Notes: generated by a model not told the origin, from the sequence alone. Shown: positions 51,262 through 60,752, counted from the stretch's first letter. The stretch is DNA of 64,000 bases from an uncultured Candidatus Cenarchaeum sp. (GCA_958295735.1 OY282369.1:186001-250000), one strand, 5' to 3'. Numbers and translations: made by a program.

Positions 51262-51270
51262 CTAGTTATT
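51262..51270 (+). promoter_or_regulatory. TATA-like box for gene 51293
   Basis: CTAGTTATT after AACTAAAA, centre ~26 nt upstream of GTG 51293. Confidence 0.6.
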
Positions 51271-51292
51271 CGTGCGCCCGCATTCGGGGGCG

Positions 51293-51592
51293 GTGACTCA
51301 CGAGTACAGGGACAGGATCTTCATGCGCAAGGACGTCATAGTGAAGCTGGCCGAGCACGGCAGGCTCAACCAGTCCAGGCTGCTGAGCTACTGCGGCCTG
51401 AACCTCGCGAAGCACAAGGGGATACTGGACGACCTGGAGGCCAAGGGGATCATAACCAAGGAGGTGCGCATGAGGGGAGAGCAGAAGATAATAACGTACG
51501 CGGTCACGGGGAAGGGGATGGATTTTTGCACAATGATATTAAACCCGTACGAGGAGATGTTCCCGAGGAGGGACGGTAACAATGTTAACTAG
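51293..51592 (+). CDS. winged helix-turn-helix regulator
   Basis: 99 aa. THEYRDRIFMRKDVIVKLAEHGRLNQSRLLSYCGLNLAKHKGILDDLEAKGIITKEV is a classic archaeal wHTH (one-domain, as in the thaumarchaeal HTH_45-like group), followed by a beta-wing EQKIITYAVTGKGMDF and a short helical tail. Expected to act as a dimeric transcription regulator. The neighbouring membrane protein gene begins 27 bp downstream and may be its partner or target. The start is set by the TATA box. Confidence 0.85.
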   Translation: MTHEYRDRIFMRKDVIVKLAEHGRLNQSRLLSYCGLNLAKHKGILDDLEAKGIITKEVRMRGEQKIITYAVTGKGMDFCTMILNPYEEMFPRRDGNNVN

Positions 51593-51618
51593 GGGTTTTA
51601 ACGGGGGCGGGGCCGCGC

Positions 51619-52575
51619 ATGCCGGGTGACGGCAGCGTGGACGAGGAGGGGGGCGTGCCCCGCAGGGAGGGGATCCTAGACACCATAGACAGCCTCGTGG
51701 ACCACATGAACTCCAGCAGGCGCGTCTACGCCGTGCTGATCGTGGCGGCTTTCGTCACGGCGCCCGTCCTGATCGCGTTCGGCGTGGCCGTGCTCGTCCC
51801 GGACATAGCGACGGAGGTAGGGAGGGACCTCACCATAGACGTGGAGATCGAGGGGGCGCCGGTCGGGTACTCCGCCCACGGCCGGGGCGCCCACGACGTG
51901 TTCGGCCGGCTCAACGGCACGCTGGACGGCAGGATGGTGGGGCACGAGGTGGGCGGCGGCGGCGCGCCGGGGGCGGCCTCGGTGTACTACGGTGAGTTCG
52001 CCGGGCTCTTCAACGGGATCCGCGGCGCGATGTTCGGCGAGTTCGTCGGCACGTTCACGGGGGAGGCCGAGATGCTGCACCCCGGGGGCCCCGGCGCGGC
52101 GGGCGCGGGGGGGCCCGGCATGTACAGCGGCGAGTTCGCCGGCACGTTCACGGGCTCGTTCGCCCCCGCCGGCGCGGGCGGCGCGGAGGCGCTGGCGGGG
52201 ATGGTGGAGCAGGGCGGCCCCGCGCCGGGCGCCCCGGACCCGGCGGGCGCGCCCTCCATGGCCTACAACGTCCTGGATGCGGGCGGCCTCGGGCCCGCCG
52301 GCGCCGTGGAGTACGACGTGAGCTTCGTGCCCACCGACGAGGCGCACGAGGGCGAGTACGCCCCGCGGTTCGTGGCGTTCGAGTTCGACGGGGAGTTCGA
52401 GCGGCACACGGACATAACCGAGATCATAGTGGCCATGATAGCCACGATGTGCGCCGTCGCCGCCGTGGTCCTGTACGTGGGCATACGCGAGTTCGTGTTC
52501 TATTCCAACTGGACGCCGCGGTTCAAGAGGTACGTGGAGAGGCGCGAGGCCGTGGACAGGGACCTGGGCGGGTAG
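51619..52575 (+). CDS. membrane protein with extracytoplasmic G-E-F-x-G-T-F repeats
   Basis: 318 aa. Cytoplasmic N-terminus (~35 aa), membrane helix VYAVLIVAAFVTAPVLIAFGVAVLV (~36-60), an outside domain of ~200 residues with repeated YYGEFAGLFNG, MFGEFVGTFTGEA and MYSGEFAGTFTGSF strands (a regular beta pattern), a second helix IIVAMIATMCAVAAVVLYVGI, and a basic cytoplasmic tail. Not recognised; possibly a sensor or envelope scaffold. TTTTAAC lies ~20 nt upstream, closer than usual, so read-through from the wHTH gene is also likely. Confidence 0.75.
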   Translation: MPGDGSVDEEGGVPRREGILDTIDSLVDHMNSSRRVYAVLIVAAFVTAPVLIAFGVAVLVPDIATEVGRDLTIDVEIEGAPVGYSAHGRGAHDVFGRLNGTLDGRMVGHEVGGGGAPGAASVYYGEFAGLFNGIRGAMFGEFVGTFTGEAEMLHPGGPGAAGAGGPGMYSGEFAGTFTGSFAPAGAGGAEALAGMVEQGGPAPGAPDPAGAPSMAYNVLDAGGLGPAGAVEYDVSFVPTDEAHEGEYAPRFVAFEFDGEFERHTDITEIIVAMIATMCAVAAVVLYVGIREFVFYSNWTPRFKRYVERREAVDRDLGG

Positions 52576-52646
52576 CCGCGGGGGACGGGGCGCCCCCGGC
52601 GGGCGCGCGGATCCGCGCCGCCGGAGGGGCGGCGGCACGCGGGGAT

Positions 52647-52723
52647 TGGTGCCAGGGGCGGGATTCGAACGCGCGACAGCTCGGTCTTCAGCCGAGTGCT
52701 CTCCCGGGCTGAGCTACCCTGGC
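52647..52723 (-). tRNA. tRNA-Phe (GAA)
   Basis: Minus strand, 74 nt plus encoded CCA. Acceptor stem GCCAGGG pairs with CCCTGGC, discriminator A, D arm GCTCAGCCCGGGAGAGC, anticodon arm CTCGG-CTGAAGA-CCGAG with anticodon GAA, T loop GTTCGAATC. No intron. The gene lies between the membrane protein at 51619-52575 and the cobalamin adenosyltransferase. Confidence 0.97.
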
Positions 52724-52787
52724 ACGCCCGGAAGGGCCCCCGCGGCGAATTAAAGCGTATCCCACGGCCGCGGCCGCGGCCCCGGCC

Positions 52788-52914
52788 CCGGGCGCGGGAG
52801 GCCGCCGCGGACCCGGGCGGGCCCCGGGCGCGGGAGGCCGCCGCGGGCGCGGGAGGCCGCCGCGGGCGCGGGAGGCCGCCGCGGGCGCGGGAGGCCGCCG
52901 CGGGCGCGGGGCGG
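52788..52914. repeat. 18-19-bp tandem GC repeats
   Basis: GGGCGCGGGAGGCCGCCGC repeated about six times with one longer variant, just downstream of the stop of the cobalamin adenosyltransferase gene. Confidence 0.85.
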
Positions 52915-53469
52915 TCACTTTGGCATCCAGGCCGCGTCGGGGACCCCCGCGCGCCGGTTCGCGGCCCTGGCCATGACGAACAGCAGGTCGGAGAGCCTGT
53001 TCAGGTACCGCAGGCACGCCGCGTCCGCCGGCAGCGGGCTCCCGCCGGGCCCCCGCAGGGCGGCCACCAGCGCCTCGGCCCTCCTGGCGACGGCCCTCGC
53101 GTGGTGGAGCGAGGCCGCGAGCGCGTCCCCCCCGGGAACCACGAAGTTGGCCAGCGGCTCGAGCTCGCCCTCGAAGGCGTCGATGTCCCCTTCGAGCGAC
53201 CGCACCATGCCGGCGCCCACGAGTCCCGCGCCGGGCCCCGCGTCGGGGGCGGACAGGTCGGCGCCGGCCGCGAACAGATCCCCCTGCACGCGGGACAGGA
53301 CCGCCGCCATGTCCCCGTCCAGCGCGCGCGAGGCGGCGGCGACGCCGAGCGCCGCGTTGAGCTCGTCCACGCATCCGTACGCGGCGATCCTCGGATCCGA
53401 CTTCGGGACGCGCCGGCCCCCGCGCAGCCCCGTCTCCCCCCCGTCCCCCGCCCTGGTGTATATCCTCAA
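52915..53469 (-). CDS. PduO-type corrinoid adenosyltransferase
   Basis: 184 aa. Transfers the adenosyl group of ATP to cob(I)alamin, giving coenzyme B12. IYTRAGDGGETGLRGGRRVPKSDPRIAAYGCVDELNAALG is the ATP-binding N-terminal signature (T-R-x-GDxGxT and VDELN). RAVARRAEALVAAL and YLNRLSDLLFVMARAAN carry the corrinoid-side helices. TTG 53469 fits both the family N-terminus and a TATA box 27 nt upstream. Marine thaumarchaea make cobalamin, so the context is expected. Confidence 0.94.
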   Translation of the reverse strand: MRIYTRAGDGGETGLRGGRRVPKSDPRIAAYGCVDELNAALGVAAASRALDGDMAAVLSRVQGDLFAAGADLSAPDAGPGAGLVGAGMVRSLEGDIDAFEGELEPLANFVVPGGDALAASLHHARAVARRAEALVAALRGPGGSPLPADAACLRYLNRLSDLLFVMARAANRRAGVPDAAWMPK

Positions 53470-53491
53470 CGCCGCGGGCCCGCGCGGCCCC

Positions 53492-53500
53492 GTATTATCT
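53492..53500 (-). promoter_or_regulatory. TATA box for the adenosyltransferase gene
   Basis: AGATAATAC on the minus strand, 27 nt upstream of TTG 53469. Confidence 0.65.
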
Positions 53501-53523
53501 GTTGGACGGCGGCGCCTGCAACC

Positions 53524-53532
53524 GTTTAATAG
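53524..53532 (+). promoter_or_regulatory. TATA box for the HD hydrolase gene
   Basis: GTTTAATAG; predicted start of transcription ~53554, about 26 nt before GTG 53580, so this message would carry a short leader. Confidence 0.6.
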
Positions 53533-53579
53533 CGCCCGGCGGCCCGCCGTCCCGTGCAGCGCGGGGCGGGTGGCGCGCG

Positions 53580-54392
53580 GTGATCGAGGAGTTCCTCAGG
53601 GCCGCGGCGGGGCTCAAGTCCGTGCCGCGCCAGGGGTGGATCGACAAGGCGGGAATAGGGCGCCCCGAGTCCGTGGCCGACCACTCGTTCGCGGTCGCCG
53701 CCGCGGCCATGGCGGTGGGCGACGCGTTCGGGATGGACTCGGCCAGGATGGTCAAGATGGCCCTGCTGCACGACCTGGCCGAGTCGGCCACCGGGGACGT
53801 CACGCCGGACGCGATGGACCGCGGCGAAAAGGCGGCCCTCGAGGACGCCGCGATGCGCCGGGTGCTGGGGACCCTCCCCGAGCCCCCGCGCGCCGCCTAC
53901 CTGCGGCTCTGGGAGGAGTATTCCGCGGGGCGCTCGGCCGAGGCCTCCGCGGTGCGGCAGCTGGACAAGCTCGAGATGGGCGCGCAGGCCGCGGCGTACT
54001 CGAGGCGGTACCCCGGGGCGGACTTTGCCCCGTTCGAAGAATCGGCGCGGCGCGGGATCGCCGACCCGCGGCTGGCGCGCATCCTGGACGGGCTGCGCGC
54101 GCTGGAGGAGCGGGAGCCGGCGGGCGGGGGCGATCCCGATCCGGCGGCGGTCGTCGCGGGGCGGGAGCCGGCGGGCGGGGGCGATCTCGTGCAGGCCCAA
54201 AAGCAGGTGATCGCGATACTGTTCGAGGTGGTCAGGAGGCTGCAGCGGAACAACGATCTGGACGAGGAGTACCTCCAGATGGCGGCATCGGGCGGGGCGG
54301 CGGCCAACGAAGGGCGCCTCGACGAGATACTGGCGCAGCGGAAGGAGAACGCGGCGGCGGCGGCCGGGCTGCTCTCGCGGCTGGAGCAGTAG
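53580..54392 (+). CDS. HD-domain nucleotidase (YfbR/HDDC2-like) with coiled-coil extension
   Basis: 270 aa. Residues ~1-165 form an HD domain like 5'-deoxynucleotidase YfbR/HDDC2: IEEFLRAAAGLKSVPRQGW, ESVADHSFAVA (His), MALLHDLAESATGDVTP (HD pair), LDKLEMGAQAAAY (Asp). Metal ligands are all present, so nucleotide dephosphorylation is likely. A C-terminal ~100 residues not usual in the family contains two REPAGGGD repeats and a helical segment QAQKQVIAILFEVVRRLQRNNDLDEEY...EILAQRKENAAAAAGLLSR. GTG 53580 matches the family N-terminus; the upstream in-frame ATG would begin before the promoter. Confidence 0.88.
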   Translation: MIEEFLRAAAGLKSVPRQGWIDKAGIGRPESVADHSFAVAAAAMAVGDAFGMDSARMVKMALLHDLAESATGDVTPDAMDRGEKAALEDAAMRRVLGTLPEPPRAAYLRLWEEYSAGRSAEASAVRQLDKLEMGAQAAAYSRRYPGADFAPFEESARRGIADPRLARILDGLRALEEREPAGGGDPDPAAVVAGREPAGGGDLVQAQKQVIAILFEVVRRLQRNNDLDEEYLQMAASGGAAANEGRLDEILAQRKENAAAAAGLLSRLEQ

Positions 54393-54403
54393 CGCGGCCG
54401 CGG

Positions 54404-54412
54404 TTTTTATAG
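54404..54412 (+). promoter_or_regulatory. TATA box for gene 54433
   Basis: TTTTTATAG, 25 nt upstream of GTG 54433. Confidence 0.7.
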
Positions 54413-54432
54413 CGACGCGCCGGCGGGCCCGC

Positions 54433-54789
54433 GTGCAGTACTTTCCGGCCCTGAGGGAGGGCCAGAGGAGGGTGGCCGCGGCCAGGGAGATCCTCGGCGG
54501 GCTGGCCGGCGTGGGGGAGCGGGCCATGCCCGCCCTGGCGCTGAAGGAGCAGGGGAAGGGGGGCTCGTGGGAGCCCGTCGGGGAGGAGAGCATGTACGCG
54601 TTCGTCGACGAGTCGCCGGGGTTCGTGCTGACCGACACGAGCGGGTCCGTGCTGGCGCTGGTGGACGCGGGGGGCAGGGCCAAGGCCGTGGTGCAGGGCG
54701 TGACGGCGCGGCAGAAGGAGCTGCTCGGGGCGGCCCTCGAGGCGGGCGGCGTGCGGGAGTTCAAGGGCAGGGTCACGCTCCCCGTCTGA
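54433..54789 (+). CDS. small conserved-looking protein
   Basis: 118 aa, soluble. YFPALREGQRRVAAAREILGGLAG is helical; SMYAFVDESPGFVLTDTSGSVLALVDAGGRAKAVVQGVTARQKELL suggests a small alpha/beta domain. Not recognised; well-formed gene with its own leaderless promoter. Confidence 0.7.
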   Translation: MQYFPALREGQRRVAAAREILGGLAGVGERAMPALALKEQGKGGSWEPVGEESMYAFVDESPGFVLTDTSGSVLALVDAGGRAKAVVQGVTARQKELLGAALEAGGVREFKGRVTLPV

Positions 54790-56511
54790 CCCGCCCCGCG
54801 CCCGGATCGGCCCCCGCCCCGGCGGGGGGCGCCTTTTCGGCCCCCGGGCGCCCCGCCCGGAGCGAGGCGCGGAAGCGGAATGGCGCGGCCCGGGAGGCCG
54901 GACCCGGGGCAGCGCCGGGCGGCAGGACGGCCGGCGCGGGATCGGGCGGGGGGAATCCGGGGGGCGGCACCGGGACGCCGCCGCGGACGGCCGCGGGGCG
55001 GGCCGCGCGCGCCAGCCCGTGCCGCGGCGCGGATTTTCGGGCGCAAGAAACCGCCCCGCCGCGGCAGCCGCGGGCGCGGCTGCGGGGCGGGCCGCGCGTT
55101 CCCGAACGCTTCAAAATGCAAAAAACCGGCCGGGCCGGGTTGGGCGGGGCGCGGGAGGAAGTCGGCGCTTCCCCGCGACGACGCGAGCGCCGTGCAGTGC
55201 TCGCGAATTCCCCCGGGCGCGCCAAGGGGGGCCGCGTTCGGAGCGGGCGGGGGCGCGGGGGCGGCTGGAGGCAGAACGCCGGCACGGCCGACGCCGCGGC
55301 GGCGCGCGCGCGGGAATGCCCCCCGCGCATCGACGCGCCGCCCGGCCGGGCGGGCAGAAACTCGCCGCGGCGCCGCCGGGAAAAGCGGGCGGCTTCAACC
55401 GGAGTCGGTTCGGGCGATCCGCCGGCATCGGCGCGCGGCTTAACGCGCGAGGCAGCGGGGCGCGGTTCGGCCGGGCCCTCCAGCCGAAATTCCAACGCCC
55501 CGCGGTCGGAAGCAGGCGGGGTTGCGGGGGCCCTTCCCGAATCAGGGGGATCGGCGCGACGTCGGCCGCCGGATTGCGGCAAAGATCCGACTGCGCGCAC
55601 GGATTAAACGCGGCCGCGGGAAGGCGCGGCCGGTTGCGGCTGGCGCCGTCCTGCCCGTTCAGAATCGTGGGCGGGATCCTGTCCCAGCGCGGAGGCGGCC
55701 GTTCTGGATCCGTCCCGCGGTTCCGGGACCGCGGCCCTTTGCGCGAACCGGCGCGGCGGCGATGCGGCCGCCACAGGCACAAACCCGTTCCTGGCGCGGT
55801 CTGCGCGGGCCAAAACCGCCGGATGCGCGGCGCCGGCCCCGAAAAAAGCCGCGGATGCGGGATGCCGCGCGGCGGGCCTCGCGGGGGAAAGGCGCCCGCA
55901 GCTCGCGCCCGGCCCGCCGCCGCGCAGCGCGGAGCGCCGGCAGCCGGGCCCGGTCAGTCTGCTCTTGCGCAGCCCGGAGGCCGCCATCCGGCGGGCCCCC
56001 TCCGGCTCGAAGCCGGCCGCGAACCTGCCGGGCGTCGCGCTTTGCAGGACGATCGCAAGCCCGTCAAACGCGAGTTTTGGCCACCAACCCGCGTCGTTCA
56101 GGGACGGCGGGCGCGGCGGCGGCGACTCGGAGCCGGCGGGAGCGGAGTTCCCGAACGGCTTGGATTTCGTCCCGGGCGGGGCGGCCGGGAAGCCGCGCGG
56201 CAGGTCCGCCGTCGTTCCGGGGGATTCGCGGCGCGTGGGTTCGTGCACCTCGTCCAGGTTTGACGTCGCGGCGACGTCCCCGCCGCGCGCCAGCCGCATC
56301 TCGCGCGCGGGGGAGATGCGCCCGTGCGCGCACTGGTTGGAATGCCCCGCCGGCGGGAGGGATGCGGGGGAGATGGACTGGCGCGCCACAGGCGGGACTT
56401 GGCATCGCCACCAGCGGGTTGTCCTCGCGGACGCGCGGCATCCGCCGGCTGCCGAGGGACGTTTCGCGCTCGATCCGCCGCGCCGGATGCGCCCGCGGCA
56501 AGAACTCGCGC
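54790..56511. other. 1.7-kb gene-free interval
   Basis: No gene supported on either strand; all frames are Arg/Ala/Gly/Pro-rich. Some A/T-containing islands (CTTCAAAATGCAAAAAACC at 55108-55126, GGATTAAACG at 55602) do not precede convincing genes. Probably decayed mobile DNA. Confidence 0.45.
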
Positions 56512-56771
56512 ATGCTCGCCAACTGCGCGGAAAAATGCTTCGAGGATGCGGCGACGCACTTTGGCAGCGTGCCCGGGGCGCTCGAGCGCGGCGCCGGGAT
56601 GCACCACATGATAGGAAATTCCAGCTTTTGCGTGACGCTGGCGCGGTCCGGGCAGGCGTGCGCCGAGATGCCGGGGAAGTGCGGCTTCAGCAACGTGGAG
56701 GTGCGGCCCGTCCGCAAGCGGAACTCGAAGAAGGGACTGGCGGAGTTCGGGGCATCAGCCACGCGGAACTA
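56512..56771 (+). pseudogene. Cys-containing ORF cut off by the IS630 insertion
   Basis: From ATG 56512 the frame reads MLANCAEKCFEDAATHFG, GMHHMIGNSSFCVTLARSG, CAEMPGKCGFSNVEVRPVRKRNSKKGLAEFGASATRNYA, with normal composition unlike its surroundings, then meets the left end of the IS630 element and stops. Family unknown; possibly another transposon gene or a small host gene broken by insertion. Confidence 0.4.
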
Positions 56772-57784
56772 TGCCGCCGATTGACTGTTGTGTCGCCCCA
56801 AGCACTGCGTTGCGGATGCTTGCAGGTGTAGATCTTGGCGGGGCATGTCCCGAAATGCTGAGACGGCGGTCCTCAGTTCGTCCGCCGCCTCGCGCGGCTC
56901 TGACGTGATCAGCCCGTACTTTGCCTGCCTCCAGATCTCCTCGATCGCGCTCAGCTCCGGCCCGGCGGCCGGCAGGCACATCACTTCTGTCTCCGGGTTC
57001 CTCTCCGGGTACTTTCTGACCTTCCCGGACTTGTGCCGCGCCGCGTTGTCCATGATCAGCGGCGCCCCTTCCGGGTACTTTCTGCGCACCCGATCCAAGC
57101 AATTGACGAAGTTCGCCCCGTTGAACTCGTCGCACGTGCGCATTATCCTCGTGCAGTTGTCCGCGATGCCGCCGTACGCCACCACCTCGTCCCGGTGGCC
57201 CAGCCCCGCCGCCTCGATCTTCTCGCCCATCAGGCTCCACAACTTGCTGCCGTTCTTGCCGACCCTGGCGAATGTCGACTCGTCCGGCACGATGACGCGC
57301 GTGCCGCGCTCTATAGCAAAAAAATGGACTTTTTCGCGTCTTTTTGCCATTTTTTTACACCCGCCGGATCGGCCGCGTTGCCCGGCCCGGTCACGGACGT
57401 CTCGCGCGAGAATCCCGTTGCGCGCATGATCGCCCTCATGTTGACTACGCTGTAGGAGACGTGCAGTTTTTGCCGCACCAGCTCGCGCAGGCTCTTCGGC
57501 GTGAGGGCGTTCTTCCTGCTCAGGCTGAGCGCAAGCTTTGCCACCTTGGCGGTGTCGCACTTGGGGGGCCGTCCCCCGCCGGGGAGGTCGCGGAGGCCGT
57601 CCACCCCGCTCTCGCGAAATCTTGCCACCCACGACTGCACCGCGCGCTGCGACACGTCCGCAATCCTGGCCGCGTCGAACGTGGAAATGCCCAGCAGCAC
57701 GGCACGCACTGCCATGATCCTGCAAAGCGTCCGGTTGTCATTCTCGGCGTACATGGCCTCCGCGAGGGTATCCGCTTCGTCCAT
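56769..57784 (-). CDS. IS630 transposase, two frames joined by -1 frameshift
   Basis: Frame A (57784-57311) is a helix-turn-helix region: LCRIMAVRAVLLGISTFDAARIADVSQRAVQSWVARF and GGGRPPKCDTAKVAKL. Frame B (to 56769) is the DDE domain: RVIVPDESTFAR (first Asp), GAPLIMDNAARHKSGKV (second Asp), LPAAGPELSAIEEIWRQAKYG (Glu). They overlap across TTTTTTT (57318-57324); a -1 slip there yields SIFFAIERGTRVIVPDEST, a smooth fusion. Programmed -1 frameshifting occurs in several IS families, so the gene may be functional. ATG 57784 is the only good start. Confidence 0.88.
57318..57324 (-). other. T7 slippery site of the IS630 transposase
   Basis: ATT TTT TTG in frame A; slipping back one base gives TTT GCT ATA GAG, the frame B reading. 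The frame A stop (TAG) follows two codons later. Confidence 0.65.
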
Positions 57785-57865
57785 GCCAGACCCCCAAACT
57801 TTTGATCTTTAAACCTTTCGGTTTCCAGATCACGTAAGCGCTTTTAGTTTTAATCGGTGCCATAG

Positions 57866-59161
57866 GCGCGGCGGGCGGGGTCGGCCCGGAGCGGGCGGGG
57901 TCGGCCCGGAGCGGGCGGGGTCGGCCCGGAGCGGGCGGCCGCTCCGGGCGCCCCGCGCAGGCGGCCGCCCCGCGCCCCTCGCGCTCGCGCCTCGCGCGCG
58001 TGCCCCCCTCCCGGGCCCGCGCCAGCCAGTTGCGCGCGGCGGGCTCGTGCCGGTTGGCGGTGGCGGCGATCTCGCATGCCGCCTTGCCGCCCTTCCTCCG
58101 CGCGTGGGCGGTCAGCCTCGCGCTCGCCCCGGAGTCCTTTTCCCGCTTGCGGCGCCGCTCCGGGTACGCCGTGCCGGTGCTGCGTGGGAATCCCCCGCCC
58201 CCCTCCGCCTTGATCGCCGGCCTTGCCGCGGCGCCGCATCGCGGCCCCGGCTGCCAACCGCGCGTGCCGAGGCCAATTCACAAAACGGCGAATTTTTGCG
58301 TCCCGCCGCGGCATCCGTCGCGCGCGCCGGCCGCGGGTTGTCGAACGGCCCGTTCATCCGCCGCGCTTGCTGCGGCACGCGGGCGGCCGGAGGGAGCCGG
58401 CGAGCGCGCGGGGCGCGCCCGGCTCCGCGGCGGCGGCGCGGGAGGTGCCGCCGGATACCACCTCGAAGAACCGGCCGATCCGGAGCCCGGCGGAGGCCGG
58501 ATCCGGCGCGGGCGCGGGGACGTCCCCGCCGCGCGGCGCATCCCCCGCCGACTGCCCGGCGCCGCACCCGCGGCAGCCCCTGCCGGCGAGGACCAGGGCG
58601 CGATCCCCCGCCGCCTTCCCCAGCTCCCCGATCCCCGCGCCGCGCGGCGGGCGCGCGGGGACGGGCGGGAGCCGCCCGCCGCGCGCGTCGCGCGGCAACC
58701 TGATCCCGCCTGCGCGCGCGATCGGCGCGGGCGCGTGGGCGCGGCCGGCTTTTCCGCGGATCCCGCAATCCCCCCGCCGGATCCCCGCATCAGGATCGAC
58801 GAGGGCGGCGGCGGCGCCCGGCCCCGCGGCGCGTTCCGTCCCGCTGCCGCGGTACGTCCCGGATGCGATCCCGCCGTGCTGCGCGCCCCCTCGCGGGCGC
58901 CCCCAGGCCCTTGGCCCCCCACACCGCGGCGCCGGGATCGGCGTTTTCCTGGCCGTGCCCGACCCCGGCCGGCGCCCCGGCGATCGCATCGCGGCCGCGG
59001 TCCGCGTCCGCCCCCGGCGCGCCGATCACCACAGCGGCCGGTCCCGGCCCGGGTTTGCCACCCGCGATGCCGCGGGTTGGCACGCGGCGGCTGCGGCCGC
59101 CCGCTTTCGCGCCGGGGCACGGGGCCGGCGGCCCCCGGCCCGCGGGTGCCGCCCCGCAAGG
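57866..59161. other. 1.3-kb gene-poor interval with repeat and HTH relic
   Basis: Starts with a 20-bp tandem repeat GCGGGCGGGGTCGGCCCGGA, three units (57877-57937). The minus strand at ~58000-58130 reads AHARRKGGKAACEIAATANRHEPAARNWLARAREGG, resembling a transposase helix-turn-helix, in a decayed context. The rest shows no gene. Confidence 0.45.
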
Positions 59162-59169
59162 TTTTATTC
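59162..59169 (+). promoter_or_regulatory. TATA box for gene 59192
   Basis: TTTTATTC, 26 nt upstream of TTG 59192, the only in-frame start at the right distance. Confidence 0.7.
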
Positions 59170-59191
59170 GCGCGCGCGCGGCCGGCGGCCG

Positions 59192-60505
59192 TTGAGGAGG
59201 GGCGGGGCGAGGCAGGAGGTGGAGGCCAGGGGGCACCTGGTGGACTCGTTCATACTCGCCAGGATATTCGGCGCAATCATGGACGCCGACGGGGACTTTG
59301 AGGTCTCCGAGATGAGGGTGGGCAGGAGGAAGGGCGACCAGAGCTACGCGAGGCTCCTGGTGCGCGGCAGGAGCCGGAGGCACCTGGACCGCATACTGAA
59401 CACGGTGTACAGGGCCGGCGCCACGCCCATGCAGCAGGGGGAGGCGGCCCTGCGAGCGGCCCCGCGGGACATGGTGATGCCCGACGGGTTCTACTGCACC
59501 ACCAACAACCGCACGCAGGTCTTCAGCGGCGGCGCGTGGATGGACGTGGGCCGCATGATGATGGACAAGTGCATAGCGGTGTCCGGCGGGGCCGCCCGAT
59601 GCGTGCCCGTGAGGGACGTGAAAAAGGGCGACATGATAGTCGTGGGGGAGGCAGGCGTGAGGGTCGCCCCGCCCGAAAAGCCGCGCGAGGGGGGCGGCGT
59701 CTTCGAGTTCATGGCCAGCAGCAGCTCCAGCGAGAGGCCCACGCGCCAGATGGCCCGGCGCGTGGCCGCGGACATGCTGCGGACGGAGGCCGCGGGGGGC
59801 AGGATAGTCCTGGTGGGCGGGCCGGCCATCGTCCACACGGGGGCGGCCGACGCGGTGGCCTGGATGGTGGGGAAGGGCCACGTCGGCGGCCTGCTGGCGG
59901 GCAACGCGCTGGCCGTGCACGACATCGAGAACGCCACGAGGGGGACGTCCCTCGGGATGAGCGCGCGGGACGGGACGCCGGCGCCGCACGGGCACCGCAA
60001 CCACATGGAGGCCATAAACCAGGTGTTCAGGGCCGGCTCCATACGGGAGATGGTCGCGTCGGGCCAGCTCAAGAAGGGGATAATGTACCAGTGCGTGAGG
60101 CGCGGCGTGCCGTTCGCGCTCGCCGGCTCCATCAGGGACGACGGCCCGCTGCCCGACGTGGTTGCCGACGTCACCGAGGCGCAGCGCAGGTACAGGGACG
60201 TGCTGGACGGGGCCGGCATGGTGCTGATGGTCTCCACGATGCTGCATTCCATAGCGGTCGGCAACATGATACCCGCCGACGTCAAGGTGGTAGTGGTGGA
60301 CATCAGCCAGCCGGCGGTCACCAAGCTCATGGACAGGGGGACGCGGCAGGCGCTGGGCATAGTGACCGACGTGGGGGCCTTCCTGCCGATGGTGGCCGAG
60401 GAGCTGCGCAGGGCCGGCCCGGGCGCGCGGCGGCCGGGCGGGGGGGCCGGCCGGCGCGGCGGCCGGGCGCGCGGCGGGCGCGGCGGGGCGGCCTTCCGCG
60501 CCTAG
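59192..60505 (+). CDS. archaeal ornithine cyclodeaminase-like protein (TIGR00300, LOR/SDH domain)
   Basis: 437 aa. The N-terminal LOR/SDH domain shows GHLVDSFILARIFGAIMDADGDFEVSEM, then GFYCTTNNRTQVFSGGAWMDVGRMMMDKCIAV. The C-terminal Rossmann-like half has GRIVLVGGPAIVHTGAADAVAWMVGKGHVGGLLAGNALAVHDIE, GHRNHMEAINQVFRAGSI and VVVVDISQPAVTKLMDRGTRQALGIVTDVGAF. Members convert ornithine to proline with release of ammonia (archaeal Ocd) or take part in arginine dihydrolase pathways. The TTG start is leaderless; GTG 59219 is possible. The C-terminal ~25 residues are Arg/Gly-rich. Confidence 0.88.
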   Translation: MRRGGARQEVEARGHLVDSFILARIFGAIMDADGDFEVSEMRVGRRKGDQSYARLLVRGRSRRHLDRILNTVYRAGATPMQQGEAALRAAPRDMVMPDGFYCTTNNRTQVFSGGAWMDVGRMMMDKCIAVSGGAARCVPVRDVKKGDMIVVGEAGVRVAPPEKPREGGGVFEFMASSSSSERPTRQMARRVAADMLRTEAAGGRIVLVGGPAIVHTGAADAVAWMVGKGHVGGLLAGNALAVHDIENATRGTSLGMSARDGTPAPHGHRNHMEAINQVFRAGSIREMVASGQLKKGIMYQCVRRGVPFALAGSIRDDGPLPDVVADVTEAQRRYRDVLDGAGMVLMVSTMLHSIAVGNMIPADVKVVVVDISQPAVTKLMDRGTRQALGIVTDVGAFLPMVAEELRRAGPGARRPGGGAGRRGGRARGGRGGAAFRA

Positions 60506-60752
60506 CCGGCGCGGCGGGGCCCCGGCCGATCCGGATCCGCGCCGGGCGCGCGACCGGCCCCGCGGGCGCGGATCCGTGCCGGCGGGGCGGTTCCCGCGCC
60601 CGCGCCCGCGGCCGGCGGGCGCGCGGCCCCGCGCGCCGCGGCGCGGGCCCGCGTCAGTCGCGGCCCAGGCGCGGGATCGCGGGACGGCCCGCCGCTGCCG
60701 GGCGCGGCCCCGGTTCGGGCGCGAGTCCGCGCGCGCCGGGGTGTCCAATCTA
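60506..60752. other. intergenic, nothing recognised
   Basis: GC-rich, with a short GGATCCGNGCCGG direct repeat (60531-60583). Confidence 0.4.

Larger units (their letters stand above)
56769..57865 (-). mobile_element. IS630-type insertion sequence
   Basis: 1.1 kb. Ends CTATGCCGCCGATT (56769-56782) and the complement of AATCGGTGCCATAG (57852-57865) are inverted repeats with 12/14 identity, each containing the TA target dinucleotide typical of IS630. It encodes one two-frame transposase. It is a plausible source of transposase for the TA-flanked MITE at 21996, although the inverted-repeat sequences differ. Confidence 0.8.
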
